Below are positions 12,745 to 20,394 of a stretch of 32,122 nucleotides of DNA, one piece after another. The stretch's first letter is position 1. The number at the start of each line of letters is the position of its first letter. A program made the translations under genes and the position numbers. Origin of the DNA: a virus; the IMG/VR virus record IMGVR_UViG_3300046010_009783, positions 1-32,122 of that record; one strand, 5' to 3'. The notes beneath the pieces were generated by a model. The model was not told where the DNA came from and did not search any database. It saw only the letters and a list, made by a program, of their open reading frames with translations.

Positions 12745-14343
12745 ATGAAAAATACACAAAAATATTTAGAAACTTTAATTAAAAAATCAATCAATGAAAC
12801 TTTGGAAACCAAAGCTATTAAATTGATGGATAAAATTAAAGAAATGGAAATGGAAGAAGGATTTGATAGTCCTGAGATTAAGTTTGATAGAGGTGGTAAA
12901 GATTATGACAAATATGAGTTCAGTAGAAAAGTAAGACCATATGAGTTTATGAAAGATTTGGAAATGGACTCACTTACACCTGATGAATTTGAATATCAAA
13001 TGTATACTAAAGACATCGACTTAGATGATGAACTATATGGTGATGATGAGGACTTAGACCCATTTATCGATGGTGATGATGACGACATCGAACCAATCAA
13101 TGAAGGAGAAATGTGTGAACAATGTGGCGGTGGACTTAGTGAAGGTGAATGTATGGAATGTGGTTACAGACAAATGGAGGAAGAAACATATGATTTGAAT
13201 CCTGAAAACGAATTTGATTATGTTGAAGAAGAGGAAGAATTTGATTTATCAGATTTTGAAATTGAAGATGACTCTGAAGTATCTATGAAAGACAAAAAAT
13301 ATGGAATAGGTTCTGATGTTGATGATGACGATGTTGTCCGTGGTTATTGTAGTCAAGAAAGTCCAAAGTACAATATGGATGCTTGTAAAGCAGTTAAGGG
13401 GGCTATTAATGAAAGATTATATGGTAAACAAACCAAATTGGATAAAAATAAAAATGGTAAAATTGATTCAGACGATTTCAAATTACTAAGAAAAAACGTA
13501 AACAAAAAAAGAAAAGATAAAGCTGAAGTTGAAGAAGGTAATGCTTTCACAGCTAAATTAGCTAAAACAAAAAAAGGTGGGGAGTTCGAACTAAATGGTA
13601 AAAAATTTAAAGATACATCTAATTACGATATGAAAAATGAAAGTATAGAATATCACATTAAAGATAATCAAGGTGACATAATTAAATTAACTGAAAATGA
13701 AATAGTTGATTTAATTGAAAGTTTAGTAAATGAACAAAAAACACCTGGTTTTAAAACAATTGGTAAACCAAGAGGACTTACAACTTACGAAAAAGCTCAT
13801 AAAGGTTCTGGTGATGAAAATAAGGAGTATTTGAAATCAGTTACCAAAAAAATGAAAGATTATTTAAAAGATGGGTCAAAGGGTACATATGAAATGAATC
13901 CTAAAATGTTCCCACAAGGAAATGGTGAGTTAGCAAAAATGGATAAAAAAGCATTTAAGATGACCGATGAGTTGGAAGATTTCAACTATGAAATTGCAGG
14001 ACAAAATTTCCCAGTTCCTGATGCAATTGACTATAATGAAGAATGGATGGAGAAATTATTTAAAGGTGATTCTATGACAGGTAATGCACCTGGTGGAAAT
14101 GCTTTGGAATCTAAAACCAACGATAGGTTCAATAAAATGAGAAAGAAAAACACTCTTAAAAAATTGAAAGACCAATCATATAAGAGAGTTCCACAACCTG
14201 TATTTAATGAAAAATCAGGAACAGACCAAGGAAAAGGGTTAAATATAAAATTAGAATCCTTAGAACCAAAAAAAGCTAACCAACTTAATGAAGAATTTGA
14301 TAGAATCAAACAATTATTAGGTTATGATAGAAAAACTCAGTAA
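12745..14343 (+). CDS. Large acidic protein with zinc knuckles and EF-hand-like loop; candidate prohead core/virion protein
   Basis: A 532-residue protein with several recognisable parts. The N-terminal helix tag is MKNTQKYLETLIKKSINETL. Very acidic Asp/Glu stretches span ~90-190. They include two Cys pairs, CEQC (C124, C127) and CMEC (C136, C139), likely to bind zinc. An EF-hand/dockerin-like calcium loop DKNKNGKIDSDD occupies 233-244, with Asp in place of the usual final Glu. A middle segment ENEIVDLIESLVNEQ precedes a Lys-rich C-terminal half ending NEEFDRIKQLLGYDRKTQ. Such composite acidic proteins with terminal tags recall phage core/scaffold proteins. The assignment is inference; no enzymatic motif is visible. 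Confidence 0.62.
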   Translation: MKNTQKYLETLIKKSINETLETKAIKLMDKIKEMEMEEGFDSPEIKFDRGGKDYDKYEFSRKVRPYEFMKDLEMDSLTPDEFEYQMYTKDIDLDDELYGDDEDLDPFIDGDDDDIEPINEGEMCEQCGGGLSEGECMECGYRQMEEETYDLNPENEFDYVEEEEEFDLSDFEIEDDSEVSMKDKKYGIGSDVDDDDVVRGYCSQESPKYNMDACKAVKGAINERLYGKQTKLDKNKNGKIDSDDFKLLRKNVNKKRKDKAEVEEGNAFTAKLAKTKKGGEFELNGKKFKDTSNYDMKNESIEYHIKDNQGDIIKLTENEIVDLIESLVNEQKTPGFKTIGKPRGLTTYEKAHKGSGDENKEYLKSVTKKMKDYLKDGSKGTYEMNPKMFPQGNGELAKMDKKAFKMTDELEDFNYEIAGQNFPVPDAIDYNEEWMEKLFKGDSMTGNAPGGNALESKTNDRFNKMRKKNTLKKLKDQSYKRVPQPVFNEKSGTDQGKGLNIKLESLEPKKANQLNEEFDRIKQLLGYDRKTQ

Positions 14344-14367
14344 TTACATTTTATTATCAGTTATTAT

Positions 14368-14399
14368 ATTCTCCATAAGATAAGTTTCTTATGGAGAAT
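14368..14399 (+). terminator. Hairpin with U-tract whose 3' arm contains the next start codon
   Basis: The 12-bp perfect stem ATTCTCCATAAG (14368-14379) / CTTATGGAGAAT (14388-14399) has an 8-base loop and is followed by TTTTATAA, a good intrinsic terminator after the 12745 gene. The ATG of the next gene is at 14391-14393, inside the 3' arm. The element therefore terminates transcription and would also hide the start codon on read-through mRNA. Confidence 0.7.
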
Positions 14400-14858
14400 T
14401 TTTATAACTATGTGACGAAAGTAGTACCATCAGACGAAGTTGATATTTGGTTAAAAATCAACAATATAATACCTGAAAAAATGGAGTTATTTTCTGATTT
14501 CAGTCAGTCACTATATGACTTGATGAGAATGACGTATTTAGGTGAAACAACAAATTCTTATGAAACTAAAATAACCTTGAGTGAAGATGATAACCATAAG
14601 CATTTTGAGTGGTGTTGGAATAAAACAATCGAGAATTTCAAAAAAGAAGGTTTATTGTTTAACTCAAAAGGCGAACACTACGATTATTTTGATACTTTCT
14701 TCAAAGACATTTTCTACTACCAAAAAGAGGAAAAGATTAAGAACTCGGTTAAAGATTTTTTCAGTGATTTATTTGATATAAAAAAACCATTCACAAAATC
14801 AGATTTGGATATGATTGGAATTCTTTATAAACTTTTAGATAAAAGTTTAAATGTTTAA
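14391..14858 (+). CDS. Unknown protein whose start lies in a terminator hairpin
   Basis: A 155-residue helical protein rich in aromatic residues (MENFYNYVTKVV ... HFEWCWNKTIENF ... DTFFKDIFYY ... VKDFFSDLFDI). No family, metal site or membrane segment is recognised. ATG 14391 is the only reasonable start in frame. It sits within a strong stem, so expression from read-through mRNA should be low unless the 5' arm is absent. Followed by 63 AT-rich bases before the histone-like gene. Confidence 0.62.
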   Translation: MENFYNYVTKVVPSDEVDIWLKINNIIPEKMELFSDFSQSLYDLMRMTYLGETTNSYETKITLSEDDNHKHFEWCWNKTIENFKKEGLLFNSKGEHYDYFDTFFKDIFYYQKEEKIKNSVKDFFSDLFDIKKPFTKSDLDMIGILYKLLDKSLNV

Positions 14859-14921
14859 AACTAGTTTTTTATTTACATCATCACAAAAAATCGTAATTAT
14901 TAATTAATAAAATAAATCAAA

Positions 14922-15104
14922 ATGGAGACAATCGAAAAAATCAAAACATTGACAGAAGAACTTTCAGTTGATACTGGTAAATTTTTTAAAGGTAATAACA
15001 GTGCTGGTACAAGAGCAAGAAAATTGGCACAAGACCTTAAAAATTTACTACAACAATTAAGAACTGAAATTTTAGAAGAGAGAAAAAAAGAAGAGAATGT
15101 TTAA
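14922..15104 (+). CDS. Histone H1-like (Hc1 family) DNA-binding protein
   Basis: A 60-residue, mostly helical protein: a METIEKIKTLTEEL helix, then KFFKGNNSAGTRARKLAQDLKNLLQQLRTEILEE. The core K-G-N-x-x-A-G-T-R-A-R-K-x-x-x-x-L-K-x-L is the signature of the small histone H1-like proteins of Bacteroidota, which bind and compact DNA without strong sequence preference. In a phage it could coat phage DNA, act in the virion or modulate host transcription. It has its own A-rich leader, and the next gene overlaps it by 8 bases. Confidence 0.78.
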   Translation: METIEKIKTLTEELSVDTGKFFKGNNSAGTRARKLAQDLKNLLQQLRTEILEERKKEENV

Positions 15105-15285
15105 TATAGATACTTTATTTCTTTTTTTTAATGTATTTTCTATTCTACTCGTTCTTAGAGTAATCTATAGATTTATAAGTGCCCTATTATCCAATCCTCC
15201 AACTAGGTTGATTATGAATAATAGGGAACTTATATTCTTTGGAATCTCATTAGCTTACACAATAACCTATTTCATAAAATTATGA
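15097..15285 (+). CDS. Small two-helix membrane protein
   Basis: A 62-residue protein with two hydrophobic helices (~6-32, LFLFFNVFSILLVLRVIY, and ~46-61, LIFFGISLAYTITYFI) joined by a short loop (SNPPTRLIMNNR). It starts inside the histone-like gene (8-base overlap) and overlaps the next gene by ATGA. Holin-like size and topology are noted but not diagnostic. Function unknown. Confidence 0.62.
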   Translation: MFNIDTLFLFFNVFSILLVLRVIYRFISALLSNPPTRLIMNNRELIFFGISLAYTITYFIKL

Positions 15286-15710
15286 GTTTATACCAAGAAT
15301 TTTCAGCCTTATTACCATACCTCCAATCAGTAAGAAAATTAAAGAATTATTTATCGTTTGATGTTAGTTTTCCCACAACATGGAAACTACCCAAAAAGTT
15401 TGTTGAAGAGGATAAAATAATGGAACAACAATCACCCATTGCTAATGAAAGATTGTTTTCCTATGTCACTGAGATTGATGAGGATAGTGTTCAGAAAGTA
15501 CACTTGAACATTAAAAATATTATAAAATACAATCTTGAACGTGAGGAAAAAGACAGGTTATTTGAAACAAAAGTGGAGGAACTAAAAAAATTATTTGAAA
15601 AACAGAACTTAGATAAATTAAAGGGATTATATTTTGACATTAGTGAACCAACAACAAAAAAAATAGAGTTAGAAGACGATGAAGAACAAATCACTACAAC
15701 AACAACTTGA
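15282..15710 (+). CDS. Unknown protein with FDVSFPTTWKLPKKF segment
   Basis: A 142-residue protein: an N-terminal helix (YQEFSALLPYLQSVRKLKNYLSF), a Pro-containing segment DVSFPTTWKLPKKFVEEDKI, a beta segment RLFSYVTEIDE, then a long charged helix and an acidic Thr-ending tail. I believe related proteins are common in phages of Bacteroidota, without known function. It overlaps the preceding gene by ATGA and the following gene by 32 bases. Confidence 0.6.
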   Translation: MSLYQEFSALLPYLQSVRKLKNYLSFDVSFPTTWKLPKKFVEEDKIMEQQSPIANERLFSYVTEIDEDSVQKVHLNIKNIIKYNLEREEKDRLFETKVEELKKLFEKQNLDKLKGLYFDISEPTTKKIELEDDEEQITTTTT

Positions 15711-15870
15711 TTGGTTAGAAAGAGAAAAACAAAAAGATGAATTGATGTTAAATATTGAAAAGAATCAATTAATCAGTCAAATTAAAAAAATAAAAAAAGA
15801 GGAAGTTCTACCTCCAAAACCAAAAAAACTAACATTATGGCAGAGAATAAAGAAGGTGTTAATGCCTTAA
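15679..15870 (+). CDS. Small coiled-coil protein with basic C-terminus
   Basis: A 63-residue protein: a helical coiled coil (LQQQLDWLEREKQKDELML) followed by a basic, Pro-containing end (PPKPKKLTLWQRIKKVLMP) that could associate with membranes. It overlaps both neighbours in other frames by about 32 bases, with ATG 15679 inside the preceding gene. Function unknown. Confidence 0.55.
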   Translation: MKNKSLQQQLDWLEREKQKDELMLNIEKNQLISQIKKIKKEEVLPPKPKKLTLWQRIKKVLMP

Positions 15871-16085
15871 TTGAAAAATTGGCTTTGATATCTGAAGGAC
15901 TTTCAGAGATATTCCCACAAAGTAAATCAGTAGTTGTATTTTCAATGAATCAAACTGATTTTGATTTCGTTAAGAATCAAGTTTATGATATGTCAAGTTC
16001 CGAACAATTCAAAATTGATATATCAGGGATTGAATTTATTTTTTTGAAAGATGTGTTGTTGAATAACGCTGAAGATAGTCAATAG
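15837..16085 (+). CDS. Small alpha/beta protein of unknown function
   Basis: An 82-residue protein: a helix VNALIEKLALISEGLSEIF, a strand SVVVFSM, a helix TDFDFVKNQVY, and strands FKIDISGIEFIFLKDVLL. It overlaps the previous gene by 34 bases and the convergent minus-strand gene by 50 bases at their 3' ends. No motif for a function is seen. Confidence 0.58.
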   Translation: MAENKEGVNALIEKLALISEGLSEIFPQSKSVVVFSMNQTDFDFVKNQVYDMSSSEQFKIDISGIEFIFLKDVLLNNAEDSQ

Positions 16086-16674
16086 GAAATCCTTTTTCAA
16101 CTAATAAATTATATAGGTATTTCTTTTGTGGTTTGGATGAATCTTTAACTATTAAACAATCCATTCTTTTTTCTTTTTGAAATTTATTAACTAAACTTTC
16201 TAAAAAAATCTCACAATCGTCTTCACACTTAAATGTGAACAAATTTATTTCATCATCTCTTTGAAATATCATTTTGTTGTTTAGTTTTGAAATTAGTTTT
16301 AAACCATCCCCCCTCAAATATTTTTTCTCAAAATCACTAAAATAAATTCTTTTCTTATTGGAGTAGTCAACAAACCCCTCTTCAACCCTATAGTTAGAAA
16401 TGTTTTTTATTGATAAATTTTCATCATCAGTTTCTACTTTAATAGTTCTCCCCAAATTATCCTTAATATATAAATTAATGTTATTCTTTGAGTTTTCCAT
16501 CAAAGCTAATTCATAATCACATTTTTCTCCATTTTCGGTTTTCTTCTCAAAAAAAACATTTTCACTTGATTCTAATAAACTCTCGTAGTATTTTTTTGCT
16601 CTTTGAAAAGTTTTGAATTTGTTGATAATTTTTCTTTTTTGTTTATTTTTAAACAAAACAATAAAATAATTCAT
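16036..16674 (-). CDS. Unknown minus-strand protein
   Basis: A 212-residue Lys-rich protein starting MNYFIVLFKNKQKRKIINKF. Predicted alternating strands and helices (KTFQRAKKYYESLLE ... NINLYIKDNLGRTIKVETDD ... DCEIFLESLVNKF) suggest one or two small alpha/beta domains. No family recognised. It stands alone on the minus strand, its 3' end overlapping the plus-strand gene by 50 bases; its 30-base upstream gap separates it from divergent dnaJ. Antisense overlap could limit both transcripts. Confidence 0.6.
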   Translation of the reverse strand: MNYFIVLFKNKQKRKIINKFKTFQRAKKYYESLLESSENVFFEKKTENGEKCDYELALMENSKNNINLYIKDNLGRTIKVETDDENLSIKNISNYRVEEGFVDYSNKKRIYFSDFEKKYLRGDGLKLISKLNNKMIFQRDDEINLFTFKCEDDCEIFLESLVNKFQKEKRMDCLIVKDSSKPQKKYLYNLLVEKGFPIDYLQRYSTTHLSKK

Positions 16675-16704
16675 AAATAAAATTTTTAAAAAAATAGATA
16701 GTTG

Positions 16705-17607
16705 ATGGAAAATCTGTATGATATTTTAGAAGTAAATGAAAATGCGACACAAGATGATATAAAGAAAAACTACAGAAAAATGGCTATGGAACATCATCCT
16801 GATAAAGGTGGGTCGGAAGATAAGTTCAAAAAAATATCTGAAGCTTATGAAACACTTGGTGATGAAAATAAAAGAAAGGAATACGATTATAATAGAAAAA
16901 ATCCACATAGGGGTAGTAGTATATTTGATGAATTTTTTGGTAATTTTCATACTCAAAGAAAAACAACAGTCCCTGACAAGATGGTTGATGTTGAAATTGG
17001 TACATTAGAAAGTTTTCTTTCTGTAGAAAAAAATATAACCTATCAAAGGAACTTTGCCTGTGAACCATGTAATGGTAATGGTGGGGACAGACAAACTTGT
17101 AATACTTGTGGTGGAGGTGGATTTATTACCAAAACGATGGGTTCTGGTTTCTTTACACAAGTTTTTAGACAAGGTTGTCATACTTGTGGTGGTCATGGAT
17201 TCACTCTCAGAAATGTTTGTGGTAGTTGTCAAGGAAAAGGAATTCAACAAAGAACGGAAACTATTAAAATAAAACTACCACATGGTGTATCAGATGGTCA
17301 ATACTTTAGAATGCAAGGTAAAGGTGATTTCATCAATGGCGTTTATGGTAATTTAATGTTAAGAGCCATAATCAAACCAGAATCTAATTTTAATAAAGCC
17401 GAAAATGATTTGATTTATAATTCTTTTTTGAATCTAAATGACCTGAAAAAGGATACAATAGAAATCCCTCATCCACAAGGAAGAATATCTGTGAAGTTAC
17501 CACAAGAATTTGATACCTCAAAATCGTTACGAGTAAAAGCCAAAGGGTTTCAAACAAACCAAATTGGAGATTTAATCATTAATTTACACGTTAAATTTAA
17601 AAGATAG
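16705..17607 (+). CDS. dnaJ: DnaJ/Hsp40 co-chaperone with full zinc-binding domain
   Basis: A 300-residue type I J-protein. The N-terminal J domain has HPD at 31-33 (MEHHPDKGG), the DnaK-activating motif. A short Gly/Phe-like linker (GSSIFDEFFGNF) comes next. Four CxxCxGxG-type knuckles follow: CEPCNGNG, CNTCGGGG, CHTCGGHG and CGSCQGKG. A C-terminal beta domain (IKLPHGVSDGQYFRMQGKGD) completes the fold. It is shorter than bacterial DnaJ (about 370) but has every part needed for substrate binding. It probably recruits host DnaK for phage protein folding, assembly or replication. ATG 16705 is used, as TTG 16702 would add one Met. Confidence 0.92.
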   Translation: MENLYDILEVNENATQDDIKKNYRKMAMEHHPDKGGSEDKFKKISEAYETLGDENKRKEYDYNRKNPHRGSSIFDEFFGNFHTQRKTTVPDKMVDVEIGTLESFLSVEKNITYQRNFACEPCNGNGGDRQTCNTCGGGGFITKTMGSGFFTQVFRQGCHTCGGHGFTLRNVCGSCQGKGIQQRTETIKIKLPHGVSDGQYFRMQGKGDFINGVYGNLMLRAIIKPESNFNKAENDLIYNSFLNLNDLKKDTIEIPHPQGRISVKLPQEFDTSKSLRVKAKGFQTNQIGDLIINLHVKFKR

Positions 17608-17740
17608 ACAATATATTTTCAACAATCTTAATTGTACCATATATACTTGCAACTAAAATATATAGGGATAAACCAACTAAATACCATTGTCTGTTAGAGA
17701 AACCCTTTTTACATTTACTACAACCTTTTTCCTTTTCCAT
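17597..17740 (-). CDS. Small membrane protein with Cys-rich N-terminus
   Basis: A 47-residue protein on the minus strand, too short for most callers. It starts ATG at 17740: MEKEKGCSKCKKGFSNRQWY with CSKC (C7, C10), then one membrane helix (LVGLSLYILVASIYGTIKI, ~21-40). It fills the otherwise empty gap after dnaJ and overlaps the dnaJ 3' end by 11 bases. The reading frame, charge distribution and helix support a real gene; function unknown. Confidence 0.6.
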   Translation of the reverse strand: MEKEKGCSKCKKGFSNRQWYLVGLSLYILVASIYGTIKIVENILSIF

Positions 17741-17768
17741 AGTTTTTTAATTGAAAAGTATTATATTT

Positions 17769-17798
17769 GTCCCAATAATCAATAATAGTTATTGGGAC
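17769..17798 (+). terminator. Hairpin terminator upstream of the LRR gene
   Basis: GTCCCAATAA (17769-17778) pairs perfectly with TTATTGGGAC (17789-17798) around a 10-base loop, followed by TACTATTTTTA. It could end transcripts arriving from dnaJ. It partly overlaps a TATATTTG sequence (17762-17769), which resembles a host -7 element but has no good upstream TTTG. Confidence 0.55.
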
Positions 17799-17821
17799 TA
17801 CTATTTTTATCACATCAAAGA

Positions 17822-17829
17822 TATTTATT
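17822..17829 (+). promoter_or_regulatory. TATTTATT element before the LRR gene
   Basis: TATTTATT, one base from the recurrent TATTTATA motif, lies 16 bases before ATG 17846, directly downstream of a terminator hairpin. Candidate late-promoter element. Confidence 0.35.
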
Positions 17830-17845
17830 AAGAAAAACCAAAAAA

Positions 17846-19219
17846 ATGAGATTTACTTCCGTACTTAAGAAATTAATTGTTGAAAACTCAAGATTCAAAG
17901 TTCTTTATGATAAGATGGTTACCCCATCACAAAAAGCATTAGAAAAAAATCCAAAAGCTAAAGGTTTGATGACCTTTGACATATTAAAAAGAATCATATT
18001 TGCTGACCCTGACACCAAAGCACCTGAAAACTTTGATATAGATGGGGCATCGATTGATGATATGGATAAAGTTAAAGTGGGTAAGTTTACACAATGGATG
18101 TTGAAAAACTTTGCAGTACCTGCTATGACTGAAGAAATGAAAGCGTTAGACCCCCAATCTAAAGAGTTTAAAAACGCTATCAAAAGTTATAGAGAATTAT
18201 ATTTGGAAGATTTGTTCAAAATGACTGAACAACTTCAATTTTTCGAAAAGGTAAAACAATATCTACCTGAAAACCAAAGGGACATCAATAAATTGACACC
18301 AGCTCAATTGAAAGATATATTTGCTAACTTCAAGTTACCTGAGAAGAAACAAAAAGAGATTGAGAAAAAACAAGCTAAGAAGACTAGAGAAGGATTGAAA
18401 CATGCTGGTGGTCAAATCATTTTTGAAGGAAGTGATTGGGTATTGATTAAAGTTGAGGGTAACAACCCAACTAGTAAAGACGCAGCAATCTATTATGGTG
18501 GTTATAAGGATTATAGAGAGGGTGAATCTGACTGGTGTACATCAGCACCTGGTTTGACTTGGTTCGAAAATTATATTAAGAATGGACCTCTTTATGTTGT
18601 ATTCCCACAGAATGACAATGGTCAAGTTGGTAAAAGAACAGGATTACCTGAAGAAAGATATCAGTTCCATTTCCCTTCAAGTCAATTTATGGACAGACAC
18701 GATAGACAGATTGATTTAGTAAAGTTTTTGAATGAGAAGGCACCTGAGTTGAAAGATTTCTTCAAAGGGGAGTTTGCAAAAGGTTTGACCACAAAGGGTG
18801 GAAAGAAAGTTGAAATTTCTTATCCAAATAGTTCAGCAGGAAAATATGTTGCATTATATGGTTTCGAAGAATTATTCGACAATTTACCAGATGATATTGA
18901 ACATTTGATGATTAACAATACATCTCAAACACCAATAGGTTTGGATGTGCCTGAATCTTTGGGTAGATTCAAAAGTTTGGATGCTTTGGTTTTACAAAAC
19001 ATATGTAAATCATTACCTGATAGTATTGGAAACTTACAACAATTAAGTTTTCTTTCTTTACCTGATAACAAACAATTAGTATCTTTACCTGAGTCCATTA
19101 CAGGTTTGGAAAACTTATCTTTTGTTAACTTAAAAGGTTCGAATCCAAGTATCAAAATACCTGAAACATTGAAAGAGAAAATGATGGACCAAGGTGATGG
19201 TTTCTATTATGTAATGTAA
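17846..19219 (+). CDS. Phage protein with C-terminal leucine-rich repeats
   Basis: A 457-residue protein from ATG 17846; an in-frame TTG at 17792 lies in a hairpin and is rejected. The N-terminus is a helix tag MRFTSVLKKLIVENSRFKVL. Residues ~60-210 are helical and charged. The middle domain has DWCTSAPG (W230, C231), NGPLYVVFP and YQFHFPSSQFMDRHDRQIDL, a pattern I associate with a recurrent phage domain of unknown function. From ~340 come short leucine-rich repeats of the L-P-x-x-I-x-x-L-x-x-L type (LPDSIGNLQQLSFLSL, LPESITGLENLSFVNL). LRRs bind proteins, so a host- or phage-protein contact is likely. It may be a virion or injected protein given the tag and promoter class. Confidence 0.7.
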   Translation: MRFTSVLKKLIVENSRFKVLYDKMVTPSQKALEKNPKAKGLMTFDILKRIIFADPDTKAPENFDIDGASIDDMDKVKVGKFTQWMLKNFAVPAMTEEMKALDPQSKEFKNAIKSYRELYLEDLFKMTEQLQFFEKVKQYLPENQRDINKLTPAQLKDIFANFKLPEKKQKEIEKKQAKKTREGLKHAGGQIIFEGSDWVLIKVEGNNPTSKDAAIYYGGYKDYREGESDWCTSAPGLTWFENYIKNGPLYVVFPQNDNGQVGKRTGLPEERYQFHFPSSQFMDRHDRQIDLVKFLNEKAPELKDFFKGEFAKGLTTKGGKKVEISYPNSSAGKYVALYGFEELFDNLPDDIEHLMINNTSQTPIGLDVPESLGRFKSLDALVLQNICKSLPDSIGNLQQLSFLSLPDNKQLVSLPESITGLENLSFVNLKGSNPSIKIPETLKEKMMDQGDGFYYVM

Positions 19220-19232
19220 AAAAATTATATCT

Positions 19233-19517
19233 ATGAATATTGATGTTGAAATATACATTAAGAACTTTATAAACTTCTTTGAGAGCAACCCCAACGAATT
19301 GATTGATTTGATTGGTGACGAACTCAAAGAAGTTTTTTATAAAAAGGTAGAGGAACAATGTTATAAGAACCTTGACAATGGTGAGGACATTGTTTTGACT
19401 CAAAAACAATTGATTGAAATCGTTGTGGACATTAAGAAGGGAAAACCTGATATGAAGGTGTTATTAACCAATGGTGTCTTTCAAAAAACAAAATATGGAT
19501 TAATTTCTTTGAATTAA
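19233..19517 (+). CDS. Small helical protein of unknown function
   Basis: A 94-residue protein: helices IKNFINFFESNPNELIDLIGDELKEVFYKKV and LTQKQLIEIVVDIKK, with a C-terminal strand (VFQKTKYGLISLN). It starts 13 bases after the LRR gene stop with an A-rich leader, so probably shares its transcript. No recognised family or motif. Confidence 0.6.
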   Translation: MNIDVEIYIKNFINFFESNPNELIDLIGDELKEVFYKKVEEQCYKNLDNGEDIVLTQKQLIEIVVDIKKGKPDMKVLLTNGVFQKTKYGLISLN

Positions 19518-19518
19518 G

Positions 19519-19550
19519 TTTGGAAATTAGAAAACCTCGTTGTATCTTTG
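19519..19550 (+). promoter_or_regulatory. Bacteroidota-type promoter for the DUF932 gene
   Basis: TTTG (19519-19522), 20 bases, then TATCTTTG (19543-19550): this matches the Bacteroidota housekeeping consensus at both elements. It lies 35 bases before ATG 19586. Expression by unmodified host RNA polymerase, hence early, is likely. Confidence 0.75.
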
Positions 19551-19585
19551 ACTTATCAATTACTCACCACTAAAAACTTAAAGAT

Positions 19586-20335
19586 ATGACAATCCAAGAC
19601 ATCAAAACAATCGCTCCTGCAATCTTCTCTACTTCTGCTGACCCCAAAATGTCAAACAAGTATTCATTCGTTCCAACAATCGAATTGATGGAAAACTTCA
19701 CCAACGAAGGATGGCAACTTGCATCTGTAAAACAAAATGGTAAAGGTGCATATGGTGTACACGAACTAAGATTCCGTAATGGTGAATTACCTGCTGTTGG
19801 TGACACATTAGTTGAGGCCATCGTTAGAAACTCTCACAACGGAACTACAGCTCTTACAGTTGGCGCTGGTTTATTTAGATTATGTTGTAGTAACGGACTT
19901 ACAGTTCCAACTTCAACCGCTGAACAATTCACTGTAAGACATATGGGTTTTGACTCTGACGAAGTAAAAAGATTGACTGAGAGCTTTGCAAAGAAACTTC
20001 CTCTAATCCAAAACTCAGTTGATAAGATGATGGATAGAATGTTGACTGAAGGTGAAAAGATTGAGTTTGCTAAAAACGCATCAATCATCAAGTGGGGAAT
20101 GGGTTCAGTCCCATCAACATTAAACCTTGAACAACTTATTACACCACAAAGAATTGAAGATAGTAAAGATGACCTTTGGACAACCTTCAATGTAATCCAA
20201 GAGAAGTTCATCAGAGGTGGTGTGGATTACAAATCAAACTCAGGTAGAAAGACATCTTTGAAAGGTTTGAAAAATATTATGGCCTCCAACCAAATGAATA
20301 CAAAACTTTGGACATTGGCAGAAACATTAGTGTAG
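19586..20335 (+). CDS. DUF932-family protein
   Basis: A 249-residue protein that follows the DUF932 pattern: FVPTIELMENFTNEGWQLASV near the start, HELRFRNGELPAVGD, NSHNGTTALTVGAGLFRLCCSNGL in the middle, VRHMGF, and near the end FNVIQEKFIRGG and LWTLAETL. The family is common in phages and plasmids; its molecular function is not established. It is flanked by a host-type promoter and a strong terminator, so it is a one-gene unit. Relatively higher use of C-ending codons (GAC, ATC, TTC) than neighbours may reflect high expression. Confidence 0.85.
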   Translation: MTIQDIKTIAPAIFSTSADPKMSNKYSFVPTIELMENFTNEGWQLASVKQNGKGAYGVHELRFRNGELPAVGDTLVEAIVRNSHNGTTALTVGAGLFRLCCSNGLTVPTSTAEQFTVRHMGFDSDEVKRLTESFAKKLPLIQNSVDKMMDRMLTEGEKIEFAKNASIIKWGMGSVPSTLNLEQLITPQRIEDSKDDLWTTFNVIQEKFIRGGVDYKSNSGRKTSLKGLKNIMASNQMNTKLWTLAETLV

Positions 20336-20352
20336 TGATTGAAAAATGATGG

Positions 20353-20383
20353 GGAGAGATTGATTATCTCTCCTCTTTTTTTT
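20353..20383 (+). terminator. Intrinsic terminator after DUF932 gene
   Basis: GGAGAGAT (20353-20360) / ATCTCTCC (20366-20373) with a 5-base loop, then TC and an unbroken run of T to 20383. It is 18 bases past the DUF932 stop. Confidence 0.88.
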
Positions 20384-20394
20384 ATAATTTTACT

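Noticed and set aside
17762-17769. TATATTTG as a host-type promoter for the LRR gene
   Set aside because: It matches TAnnTTTG but runs into the terminator hairpin stem and lacks a TTTG 19-21 bases upstream; a transcript from it would meet the terminator at once.
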